Shown here: positions 16,847-26,100 of the stretch, in pieces | How positions within the stretch are numbered: the stretch's first letter is position 1 | Layout: each line of letters opens with the position of its first letter | Assembly: GCA_022340265.1 (NCBI GenBank) | Contig: JAJDOH010000163.1 | Location: 1 to 43,561 of the forward strand | Length of the DNA: 43,561 nucleotides | Direction of reading: 5' to 3' | From: Deltaproteobacteria bacterium | GTDB lineage: Bacteria; Desulfobacterota; DSM-4660; Desulfatiglandales; Desulfatiglandaceae | Notes under the pieces: generated by a model | Databases searched by the model: none | What the model was told of the DNA's origin: nothing | Seen by the model: only the letters and a program-made list of their open reading frames with translations | Made by a program: the position numbers and the translations under genes

Positions 16847-18136
16847 TTAATCTTGGGCTGTAATGCTTTTTTGATCGTTATCAGGGTAAACCCTCTTGAA
16901 CAAAAGATACTCCGCGTTTTGTGTGCCCACGCAGACTCTGATGCCCATGTCTTTGCATACCTTGATTAGAATATTTAACCGGGTGAGAGTGTTTCTGTTC
17001 GGTTTTTTTTGGGTAAGGGAGAATTCTGCGCCGGGAGTAATCATGAGAGGGTACAGGTTGATGATGTCTATTTGTTCTCCATGGTCTAAAATAAACCGAA
17101 CGGTTTTGTTGAAGTCTTCTTCCGTTTCATCGGGAGCGCCGACAAATAAAGATGGGGCCGGCATGATACCCTGATCATGGAGGTCCCTGATAAAACGAGA
17201 CATCTGGATTGAATCAATCCCCTTGTTAATTTTTCTGAGGACCTGATCGCTTCCTGATTCCATTCCGAAGTATATGAATCTGCATCCTGATTTTTTTAGG
17301 GCTTTAATCTCTTGGATCGTCAGATTGGCTCTGGCCATTGCAACCCATGGTTTTTTGAACTTTTCAAACTGGGTGCTGAACTCAATCAAATTACCGCCAT
17401 TAATCGAATTGTCCCTGCAAACCAGCATGTTAGGGTTATATCGGTCAATCAATTCTTCGAGTTCTTGAATCACACACTTGACGGACCTTTCCAGATATCC
17501 GGAATTCCATCCCTTCGCCAATGAACAAAATCTGCATTTTCCCCAAACGCACCCGTGCTTCAATTTGAAAGGAAGAATGTCAAAAACATATTTTTCCCGG
17601 TTTACATACAAAGGCGTTGGCAAGGCATCGTAGTCAACAGGTTGGTTGCCGTGATTCGGGTTGAAGAGATCGTTCAAATGGCGAATCTGTATGTGTTGTT
17701 TTATTAATTCTTTTTCATCTGTCCATGATCCCAGGGAATTACCAAAAAAAAATATCTCACTATTTTTTGATTCCGCCTTTATCTGTTTCGAAATATTTGA
17801 AATATCTTTGGTAAGGATGGTAACGAACCAGGATGGGGTGGTGATAAAGATTTTTTCATAATTTTTCCAGGATATCTGCTTAAATTCGCTCTCTAAACTA
17901 CCAACCAATTCATAATAAAGAGGAAGAACGTCAAAGCTATCCATAATGACTTTTTTGCTTTCCATGATGGAAAGCGTTTCACTTAGTTTGTCTCTGTTCT
18001 TGAAATAGATATGGGCGTTTAAATCGATGATATCCAGTTCAAATTTTTTGCCCAAAATTGCAGCGCCATACCCGAGATAAGCGCTTGGGTGTAATGGTAA
18101 ATGACTGAGAAATGGTGTTATTAATGCCGCTTTCAT
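16847..18136 (-). CDS. B12-binding-type radical SAM protein
   Basis: A 429-residue radical SAM enzyme. The N-terminal 150 residues look like a cobalamin-binding-type Rossmann domain (ALITPFLSHLPLHPSAYLGY, then LDIIDLN); the radical SAM core follows with HGCVWGKCRFC at about 195-204. Its cluster cysteines Cys196, 201 and 204 have CX4CX2C spacing instead of the usual CX3CX2C. FGMESGSDQVLRKINKG and PAPSLFVGAPDETEEDF are typical of Elp3/B12-radical SAM members. The start lacks a clear binding site. Substrate unknown. It is divergent from the C25 protease with 279 bases between. Confidence 0.82.
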   Translation of the reverse strand: MKAALITPFLSHLPLHPSAYLGYGAAILGKKFELDIIDLNAHIYFKNRDKLSETLSIMESKKVIMDSFDVLPLYYELVGSLESEFKQISWKNYEKIFITTPSWFVTILTKDISNISKQIKAESKNSEIFFFGNSLGSWTDEKELIKQHIQIRHLNDLFNPNHGNQPVDYDALPTPLYVNREKYVFDILPFKLKHGCVWGKCRFCSLAKGWNSGYLERSVKCVIQELEELIDRYNPNMLVCRDNSINGGNLIEFSTQFEKFKKPWVAMARANLTIQEIKALKKSGCRFIYFGMESGSDQVLRKINKGIDSIQMSRFIRDLHDQGIMPAPSLFVGAPDETEEDFNKTVRFILDHGEQIDIINLYPLMITPGAEFSLTQKKPNRNTLTRLNILIKVCKDMGIRVCVGTQNAEYLLFKRVYPDNDQKSITAQD

Positions 18137-18415
18137 AGGGAACCGTAACCGGCGACTTCATGTTTTTAAAAGGCTCTTTTGTATAGCATAGGGGTTCACC
18201 CAGTGAAAGGAAAATTGGTGAGGCATAAATTCGGACGACATTCGATCCCGTGTAACAAGGTAATTTCACTTGACAATATACCTTGGCATGGGAGAACTTT
18301 AAACCCGTAACCTTTGGCAACGAAAGCCAAATCGCTGAAATTGAGAGTGCATTTTGAAACGAAACCGGAAAATTATGAATTCTTGTTTTGATTGCATGGT
18401 GCGGGAGATTCAGGC

Positions 18416-20539
18416 ATGGGAAAGATAGTATCGATCCATGGTTCGGAAAGCAAAAACCTCAGCGATGAGCCGGAGGTCAAGGTTGATTACGAAAATAACC
18501 GCGAACGGATTGTTATAACTTACAATTTTCCGGGATATGCTGTTTCCGATGTGAAACGAAAAGAAAATAATAAGTGGCAGTCATTTAAAGAGATCGGGAT
18601 GTCGGGAGCAGGCTCTTATTCAATTGACGCGGATCCTCTTCTGCCATGTTTTGGGCGATTTGTACAAATTCCGTCCGGTTACAGTGCCGTCAAAGTTCAG
18701 TATAGACGATTTAATCCCGTGCCGGACAAAAGATGCACCATCCCATGGGCCGGCAAGATCGTTTGGGATGAAGATGCCGTCAGATTTGTTAAAAAAGTGC
18801 ATGAAGTTGATAAATTTTTCCCCAAAAAGGTGATTGAGCATAGTGGGCCGTATTACATGGATGGGCAAAAGGTTCTCCTGGTTCACGTGAGGCCATTGCA
18901 ATACAACCCGAGGAAAAGACTGCTAAGGACATATGGCAAGATCAAGGTTTATATAAGATTATCAAGAATGGAGGATTCAGCAAGAGAAGAAAGGGATAAA
19001 TCATGGGAATTGGCGTTGACACATTCCTTTAATCATCTTGGAGGATTCTCTAATTTTATCCTCAATCCGTGTCAGGAATTTTTCCAGGAGATAACGCATA
19101 ATCGAAATCCCATGGCAAGAATTCCTGATGAGCGAGGGACGACGGAATTTCTCATAATTCATGGGAAGGATCTCAAGAGACCCGCGGAAATTTTAAAAAT
19201 ATGGAAGGAGAAGCGCGGCATCGGGACAAAGATTGTCCCTATAAAAGCGGTGGGTAACGACCGTGAAAAAATAAAAAAATATATCCGGCATGAAAGATTA
19301 ATACGGTCACCACACCTGCGTTATGTGTTGCTCTTGGGCGGTGTGGCGGAAATTACGGTGTCACAGGAAGCAGGCAAACATGCAGAAATAACGGACCACT
19401 ATTTCTATACGCATAGAGATCCAGACAATTCGGAATGCCTTATGCCATGGGTTTCCGGAGGCAGGATCCCTGTAGAGAATGAAGAAGAGGGGTTGTCCGT
19501 TGTGAACCAAATCATTCGCTACGAAAAAGAACCGTCATCTGACCCCGAATATTATAAGCGGATAACGCTGGCATGCTGTTTTGAGGCGAGTAAAGATCAA
19601 GAAGGAGGATACCGGGATGGAAGGGCCAGGACGGACTCCTTGAAGACCATGGAAGACATTAGAAAGCATATGCTGTCGGAAGGGTTTGAGGTAAATTCTG
19701 TGTACTTTTCGAAAGTCAAAATGAATAACCCCCTGCTCTACAGGGATGGCACACCGGTGCCCCGGGAGACAATGAATCAAATTATAACAGATCAGAACAC
19801 TGCAGCGAAATTATTAATCGGCTATGTCAATGAAGGTCAGTTAATCGTTTGCCACAGGGGACACGGATGGTGGGATGGGTGGCGTGAACCAAGGTTCAAA
19901 ACAAAAGAACTCAAATCAATTTCCGGCGATCAGCAGTGCATCCTCTTCAGTATCAATTGCTTGACGGGAAGTTTCCATGAAACTTCAAAGGACATTTTTT
20001 CCCAGAAAATGCTTGCTTTGAACGGGGGTGCCCCGACCCTCATTGCAGCCAATTTTATTACCTCCACATGGCACAATGACAATTTGGCAAGAGCACTTTT
20101 TGATGCTGTTTGGCCCGGCATTATTCCTGTTTTTCCTAAAAAAAATAAAAGGTACGCCCTTAAAAATTGTAGGATGGGTGATCTCTTGAATTACGCGAAG
20201 GCCTTCCTTTTGCTGCAGCACGGTGCTAATGCTGAAACAAAAGAACAACTTGAGTTATATCATGTTATAGGGGATCCCACCTTGGAGATATGGGGGGCTG
20301 AACCTTCTCTGCAAAGCTTGGGTGTCAGCATGGTCGAGAACACGCTTCACATAACAATGGACACATGCCCAAGGTCTGCGATTCTTACGGTTTGGCAGGG
20401 TGACGAACTTTTAAAAAGGATAAAGCCTTTGAATTCACGGGTAAGGGTGGCACTGAGGGATCTCGGCGGAGAACCACCCTATACCATCTGCCTTTCAGCG
20501 CCAGGTTGTCGTTTCACCGAGGCAACAGCATGGCGCTGA
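18416..20539 (+). CDS. Gingipain-like C25 cysteine protease, no signal peptide
   Basis: A 707-residue protein. Residues about 70-185 resemble a C25 propeptide (DPLLPCFGRFVQIPSG, YNPRKRLLRTYGKIKVYI). The peptidase domain (about 243-640) carries CHRGHG at 479-484 and SINCLTGSF at 512-520, giving His483 and Cys515 as the likely catalytic dyad, as in gingipains (clan CD). The C-terminal 75 residues look like a small beta-sandwich. Gingipain relatives are exported, but here the N-terminus is hydrophilic with no signal. The ATG at 18416 follows GGGAG with eight-base spacing; a TTG at 18392 is less likely. It converges on the small-peptide gene. Clan CD proteases prefer cleavage after Arg or Lys. 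Confidence 0.82.
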   Translation: MGKIVSIHGSESKNLSDEPEVKVDYENNRERIVITYNFPGYAVSDVKRKENNKWQSFKEIGMSGAGSYSIDADPLLPCFGRFVQIPSGYSAVKVQYRRFNPVPDKRCTIPWAGKIVWDEDAVRFVKKVHEVDKFFPKKVIEHSGPYYMDGQKVLLVHVRPLQYNPRKRLLRTYGKIKVYIRLSRMEDSAREERDKSWELALTHSFNHLGGFSNFILNPCQEFFQEITHNRNPMARIPDERGTTEFLIIHGKDLKRPAEILKIWKEKRGIGTKIVPIKAVGNDREKIKKYIRHERLIRSPHLRYVLLLGGVAEITVSQEAGKHAEITDHYFYTHRDPDNSECLMPWVSGGRIPVENEEEGLSVVNQIIRYEKEPSSDPEYYKRITLACCFEASKDQEGGYRDGRARTDSLKTMEDIRKHMLSEGFEVNSVYFSKVKMNNPLLYRDGTPVPRETMNQIITDQNTAAKLLIGYVNEGQLIVCHRGHGWWDGWREPRFKTKELKSISGDQQCILFSINCLTGSFHETSKDIFSQKMLALNGGAPTLIAANFITSTWHNDNLARALFDAVWPGIIPVFPKKNKRYALKNCRMGDLLNYAKAFLLLQHGANAETKEQLELYHVIGDPTLEIWGAEPSLQSLGVSMVENTLHITMDTCPRSAILTVWQGDELLKRIKPLNSRVRVALRDLGGEPPYTICLSAPGCRFTEATAWR

Positions 20540-20628
20540 CAAAGACGTACCTTTTCATGCCCTGGCAGACTGACGAAGTCAGGGACAAAAACTTCAGTCC
20601 GGCGCATCAAGTTGTTTTAAATCCGAAA

Positions 20629-20886
20629 CTAATAATCCCGGTTATGAACTTCAAAAAAGGAATCCGTAGCCATATGGAGATTCCTGATCTTGCGGAGGTC
20701 CTTCTTGGTTACACAAAAACCTTTCCTGTCAAGATAAGCTGCGAGTTCTTCGTCTTCGTAGGTTTCTTGTGAGACAATATCATAAAACCCACTTATTAAA
20801 TTTTTCCCGTCTTCCGATACGGAGCCAGATGAGTCATTCGAGGCTTCCAAGATGAATTTCTTAAATTCCTTTTTTGCCATTTCCAT
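20629..20886 (-). CDS. Small 85-residue protein, candidate modified-peptide precursor
   Basis: An 85-residue acidic, soluble ORF with a strong AGGAGG binding site a few bases before ATG (20886; a second ATG at 20880 is also possible). The segment EELAAYLDRKGFCVTKKDL (46-64) resembles the end of Nif11-type leaders, where an acidic helix ends in GFxxTxxDL. The remaining tail, RNLHMATDSFFEVHNRDY, would be a short core. There is no GG cleavage site and only one Cys (58). It lies 179 bases after the SPASM-like gene on the same strand and converges on the C25 protease. A precursor role is inferred from neighbours; it may be another kind of small protein. Confidence 0.6.
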   Translation of the reverse strand: MEMAKKEFKKFILEASNDSSGSVSEDGKNLISGFYDIVSQETYEDEELAAYLDRKGFCVTKKDLRKIRNLHMATDSFFEVHNRDY

Positions 20887-21065
20887 GACGACCTCCTTTT
20901 TTTACTCGTCTGTAAAAAGGGTTATTGAATAATTCTGTATCAGAGTTTTTAAACAAAAACAATCATAAAAATGGGAAAAGATATAAGCTCAAATCATAAT
21001 TCTAATAACTAAAATATAGAAGCGGAAATTTTTATCCATATTTCTTAAATGACACAAGATCGATG

Positions 21066-22112
21066 TTAGACGCATGATAATGCCTTATCCAATACTCTCT
21101 TGCAAAAGGGTATGGCAGGATGCATGTCCCTGTACCATTCCGAAGGGCCAAGCATTCCGTTTTCTTTACACAATTCGGCATGCGCACATGAAGGACATAA
21201 CGTTTTATCCCTTCCGACAGCCATTCGGTACGCTTGGGAAGAGAGCACTTTTTCAATCATTCCTGGCTTGTAGGTGCCGAAGCGATGAGGAGCGGAATGG
21301 GCAAGAGCGATATTTCCGTCCGCTGTGACGATCAGATGACCGGGACGGCACAGCGGCAGAACGGGCGGTATCAAGGGTATCCCAAAGATTCTTGAAACGA
21401 CAACAGCCAATGGATTATTCAAGACTTCGGTCTTGTGGCCATAGGTGTTTAAACGAAGTACCATCCGTACAAGTTCCAGAAAGTCCTTTGGGTCAAGAAG
21501 TTCATCGGCCAAATCAAAAACGTCATCCTTCACCCTTATCAACTGTATAAGAGAGAAATGTTTTATTTTAGGTAACTTCTCATACAAATCATCTATAAAA
21601 CGGGGTAATGCCGCAAGCAGGCTCTGGGTGACAGTTGTGAAAATGCAAAGATCCATACCGGCCTCAAGTGCTTTTCTAATGCCGCGTTCAGTCTGCCTGT
21701 ATGAACCATGCCCACGCACTTTGTCGTGTAGCGGTTGAGGGCCCTCGAGGCTCACCGAAATCGAAAAACCGTCATGGCCCGACAATCGACGAATGAAATC
21801 CTTGGAAAGCAACGTACCGTTGCTATTCATAAAGACGCTTTTGTATCCCATGCAAAAGGCATCGTCTATGGCCTCATGCAACCCTTTCCATAGCAGCGGT
21901 TCACCACCTGTGATGTGAAGATGACGGTAGCCTAACTGATACCCCTCGAACATGATCTCATTGAAAAGATTAATAGACAGGTCTGATGGTTTAGAAACAG
22001 CTGCGCGAACAAAACAATGGGAGCAGGCACTGTTGCACCGGTTTGTGACCTCAATACTGAGACTTTCCTCATATTTTCTGTGGAAATATTCTTCTCTGAT
22101 GTTTTGACTCAT
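21066..22112 (-). CDS. Radical SAM protein with SPASM-like C-terminus
   Basis: A 348-residue radical SAM enzyme. The cluster motif CNSACSHC gives Cys26, 30 and 33 (CX3CX2C), followed by ITGGEPLLW (about 67-75). The C-terminus contains CRPGHLIVTADGNIAL and then CPSCAHAELC and a final Cys, as in SPASM or twitch domains that hold auxiliary iron-sulfur clusters. Such enzymes modify peptides (PqqE, MftC, sactionine and other RiPP maturases) or small substrates. The ATG at 22112 is chosen because the longer frame would run 180 bases into the isoprenoid synthase; a 44-base overlap remains, so translation is probably coupled. Substrate unknown. Confidence 0.85.
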   Translation of the reverse strand: MSQNIREEYFHRKYEESLSIEVTNRCNSACSHCFVRAAVSKPSDLSINLFNEIMFEGYQLGYRHLHITGGEPLLWKGLHEAIDDAFCMGYKSVFMNSNGTLLSKDFIRRLSGHDGFSISVSLEGPQPLHDKVRGHGSYRQTERGIRKALEAGMDLCIFTTVTQSLLAALPRFIDDLYEKLPKIKHFSLIQLIRVKDDVFDLADELLDPKDFLELVRMVLRLNTYGHKTEVLNNPLAVVVSRIFGIPLIPPVLPLCRPGHLIVTADGNIALAHSAPHRFGTYKPGMIEKVLSSQAYRMAVGRDKTLCPSCAHAELCKENGMLGPSEWYRDMHPAIPFCKRVLDKALSCV

Positions 22113-23097
22113 GCAAAAAATTTTGACCACTAAAAGGTCTCGAAAGAGAGCGTAACTCTTTTGCCAGGCCGCCCATACGATGGTTTTCAAAAATAGCGGC
22201 GGCTGATTTGAGTTCCATGGAAATTCTTTGTTGTATCTTTTCCATAACACTTTGTTGCTTTATGCAATTCAAAATAGCATCACAATGACAGCTATCATGA
22301 TTTGATCCGGTTGTTGCATTTTTGTTCCACAATTTCTTTATATTTTCAGGGAGACAAATATATACGCTGGAAGGCATGCTATTTTTCATATCCATTTTGA
22401 TATCCATTATATCATCGAGCAGTTTCCAGGCGATGCCAAAGGACCCATAGGCCATCTGAATCGCTTCAGTGAAGTTTTGATCATTGGTGATCCTTTTCGT
22501 CATGAGCACAGGAACTATCAACCATGTCGCCATCTCTTTTCTGAAACGGCTGCAGAAATTGTCCAGAGATTCAATTTCTTCCGGGTCACAGATGGCAGAA
22601 TAATAGTCATTGATGAATCCGCGTACGATTTCGTGCCCTCCACCAACACCATCAGCCAACTCTTCGAAGGCATTCATCATTATCATCCAGGATTGACTTC
22701 TCAGCAAAAGAGTAAGGTGAGTAGCGGGTATCTCTTTGTCGTTCATATGATCGTCCAGCGAATGAAGCTTCAGGGCCATGGCATGAGCGGTTCTCGAATT
22801 TTTGATGTCTTCTTTCGTTAGTTTTCCGTTTTCGCTATCAGAGCGGATAAGCCAGTAAATGATCGACCAGCTTGGAACATAGTAATTCTTGAAAAAGTTA
22901 CGACCAGTTGTCAGGCCTGCGTATTTCTTAAAAAAAAATAATGCATCCAGTTGAATTGATTCGGGCAGGGAATCGCAAAGCGAAATAATTTCATGATTGA
23001 ATCCTTTGTAGAATTCGTTTTCATCGCCTGAGAGATCAACGGGGCCAAAATCAATATGGGAACAGCATGAAAAGAAATCACCTATCTTATTTTCCAT
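22069..23097 (-). CDS. Class I isoprenoid (polyprenyl diphosphate) synthase-like protein
   Basis: A 342-residue helical protein with two Asp-rich motifs of trans-isoprenoid synthases: LDDHMND at 114-120 (DDxxxD form) and LLDDIMDIKMD at 226-236 (DDxxD). The region AYGSFGIAWKLLDDIMDI is close to the polyprenyl synthetase signature, but the Gly-Lys that normally follows the second motif is missing. It could condense isoprenyl diphosphates, or have another terpene-type activity. It begins 37 bases after the cyclase and overlaps the SPASM-like gene, so it belongs to that operon. Cys residues are frequent (CC at 11-12, CHC near 270). Confidence 0.72.
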   Translation of the reverse strand: MENKIGDFFSCCSHIDFGPVDLSGDENEFYKGFNHEIISLCDSLPESIQLDALFFFKKYAGLTTGRNFFKNYYVPSWSIIYWLIRSDSENGKLTKEDIKNSRTAHAMALKLHSLDDHMNDKEIPATHLTLLLRSQSWMIMMNAFEELADGVGGGHEIVRGFINDYYSAICDPEEIESLDNFCSRFRKEMATWLIVPVLMTKRITNDQNFTEAIQMAYGSFGIAWKLLDDIMDIKMDMKNSMPSSVYICLPENIKKLWNKNATTGSNHDSCHCDAILNCIKQQSVMEKIQQRISMELKSAAAIFENHRMGGLAKELRSLSRPFSGQNFLHESKHQRRIFPQKI

Positions 23098-23134
23098 GTG
23101 TCATCAGCCCGTTTATCATAAAACCATTTTTCGG

Positions 23135-26100
23135 TTAACCCCTGTCTGACCGATTCAACTGGTCCAAATCCCATTGAAGGTTCATCTCCTCAAACAATTC
23201 TTTTGCCTTTTCAAGGTATTCTTCTGCTTTAAAACCGCCGAACCTCTTGTATTTACTATCCGGTCCAAACATACGTTCGCCCATCTCAAAGTAAGTCCTT
23301 GAAAGCTCAATGCGCGCTTCAAGATGCTCGCCTTCCCGAATAGCTCTTTGCCACCACCTGAGCGCTTTTCTCTGCCTGCTCATTAGCCAACAGTATACAC
23401 CCGTTAATCTATAGGAATCGACGCGATATTGGGCCACTTTCTTTGTTAATTTTAGAAACACCTTGAGTGATTTATTGGTTTTCTTTTGATATAGAGAGGT
23501 TTCTTTTTTTCTGCCCTTTGACAGACATTCTCTTAATTGAAACAAATTATATTCACATTGTCCTCTGTAAAAATCAACCAACTGCCAGGGGGTTGTGCCA
23601 ATTTCCTTTCTAACTTTATCTGCAAGATCCAACGATATTTTAGCGTTGTCAACTTCTCCCATAAGGACATTTATGTAGGCCTTACGAGAATACATTTCAA
23701 TTTGACTGCTATCCAGGCACTTTCTTTGGCCGAATTCTGTGGCCTTTTCAACTTCAGCCATGGCTTCACGGAGTCTGCGGCACTCCAATAGCATGCTGGT
23801 GTTCAAGAGATATTTGAGCAACATGGAAAGATCATTCTCGTATGTTTCATGGAATTGATTCAATTTTTGTGTGATACGTTCAGTGAATTCAAATTTGCCT
23901 TGAAACAGTTTTGGAAGAGCGTGCCAGAAACAATGTTGGGAAGCCCAATATAGATCACCAATGCTCAGATTCTTGTTCATCAGGTCTTCGTCACATTCCT
24001 TTATTTGGTTCCAATTCCCCTTCAAGTAATGATGAAGCGTTTCCGAAAAATCGTAAACCGTGAATGACTTCATATCATTCCTATCGACTTTATTCTTCGC
24101 AAACTCAATTACCTTTCTGCTCAATCCAAAGGAGATACCCGTGAAAGAAAAAAAAGTGCTGGCACCCACAAATAAACCGATTCCCAATTCAAATTTTGAT
24201 AACTCAAATTTGGTGACTCTTTTATAAAAATGAAATGATTCGACGAAAAATCTTTTAGGATTTACTATGGCAAGGGCTTTTAGCTTCTTAAAAAAGAGAT
24301 CCACGGATTCATTATCGCTTTGTGTTGGCGTCTGTTTGAACTTAAGAAATGGCAGGTAGAGACTTATCAGAAAGTGAAAAAATCCCAATAAAAATTGATA
24401 TGTTTCCGATATATAATGTCTTGGCAATTTCCCCCAATAGTAATTAAGCGCTCTATCAAAGTATTCTATGGCGTCAACATATTGTCCCCTGTTATAGAAT
24501 GCAAGAGCGATGTTTTTCTCAATCATCGCGATTTTTCCCGGGTCAGCGTGCTCGCCATGACGATCCCTATAGAGTTTCAACGCCTCCTGCAAATAACTCA
24601 ACGCTTCGCTTGAAGCAGACACCTTCATGGCCTCTTCTCCAGCTTTGGTCATATATTTCTCGGCGTTACCCAGGTCTTCTCCCTTGCTGTAATGATAGGC
24701 CAGCATTCCATAGAATTCGTGAATGCGTCTCTGGAACACTTTTTCTATGGCCTGAGCCACCTTTCGATGGAGGACCTTGCGTTGTTGGATAAGAGTGGAT
24801 TCGTAGGCGGCTTCTTGGGCTAAAGCATGCTTGAACATGTGTTCCAGTTCTTCCATTCGAATGTGATTACGGATGAACTGAGCGTCCTTTAGATATGCCA
24901 GCCGGTCATCAACACCATTAATTGAGTCTGCCACTTCTTTCAGGATTCGATCGAAAAAGCTTCTGCCGATGACTGATGCAACTTTAATGAGGTCTCGCGT
25001 TTGGGTTTCCAGACGGTCTATTCTGGCCATGAGAACATCGTTGATGGTTGTTGGAATCATTACGTTATTAATCTTTTGGGTGACTTCAAAGGCGCCATCT
25101 TTTCTTACGATTGCGCCTTCATCGATAAACGAGCGCACAATTTCCTCAATAAAGAATGGATTACCACCAGACCTGTCCAGGATTTTCTGTTTTATTTTGC
25201 TTTGAAATCCCTTGATCTTCAGTATGTTATTGATTAAAACCTCTCCCATTTGTTTGTCGAGGGGTCTGATATAAATCTCAGTGAAATCCACCCCGGGGAG
25301 CCATTCGGGAAACGCCTCAAGTTTCCTGTCATCACCCTGCCAATATCCGGGACGGAAAACGTTTATGAATAAAACCCTGTGATTTTGTGCGACGCGAAAA
25401 AGCGATTCAAGGAGTTCAAGGGATGTCGTGTCGGCCCATTGAAGGTCTTCCATGACAATCACTATGGGGTTGAACTCCGTAGCCTGGATCAGGAGGTCTC
25501 TGACGTTTTTCAAAATGAGTTTTTCAAGTGCCTCGCCTTCTATCCCCTCAACCCTTTGGAAATGTTTACCCGCAAGTCTCATCCCCATCATGATTGCTAT
25601 AAAAGGAAACACCTCATTTTTTTTATCTCCGCATGCCCTGTGGATGGCAGCTTCCAGTTTACTTGAGGCTGCCGCCTGCGCATCCTCCTCCTTTATTTTG
25701 GCCCATTGTTTGAAAAGATTGATGATGGGATGGAAGCTCAGGTTCTTCCCGATGGATATCGAGCGGCCTTCCAGAAAAGTCACCCTGTTGACAACATCTC
25801 GCTGTCTCAATTCCGCAATCAGCCTTGATTTCCCCACTCCGGGTTCTCCAAGAACATTGACCACCGAGCCTTGGCCATCGACGGCTTTAAGTACGTGGAG
25901 TTCCAGCTTTGCGAGCTCATGATCCCGACCAATCATTTCCGAGGAGACCTGCATCTTCCGAATTCCAAAATCATTTGCTGTCTTTTTGGAAAGAACTTTG
26001 TAGAGCAGGATGGTCTCGGATTTGCCTTTTACCTTAACGGGCTTTAAAATTTCGAAAGTAAATTGACCCTTGGATGCTTTGTAGGTTTCCTCTCCAACCA

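Noticed and set aside
20560..20584. Bulged hairpin between the C25 protease and the small peptide as a bidirectional terminator
   Set aside because: Arms CCCT/AGGG and GACT/AGTC pair only with a four-base bulge and no T-run follows; too weak to annotate.
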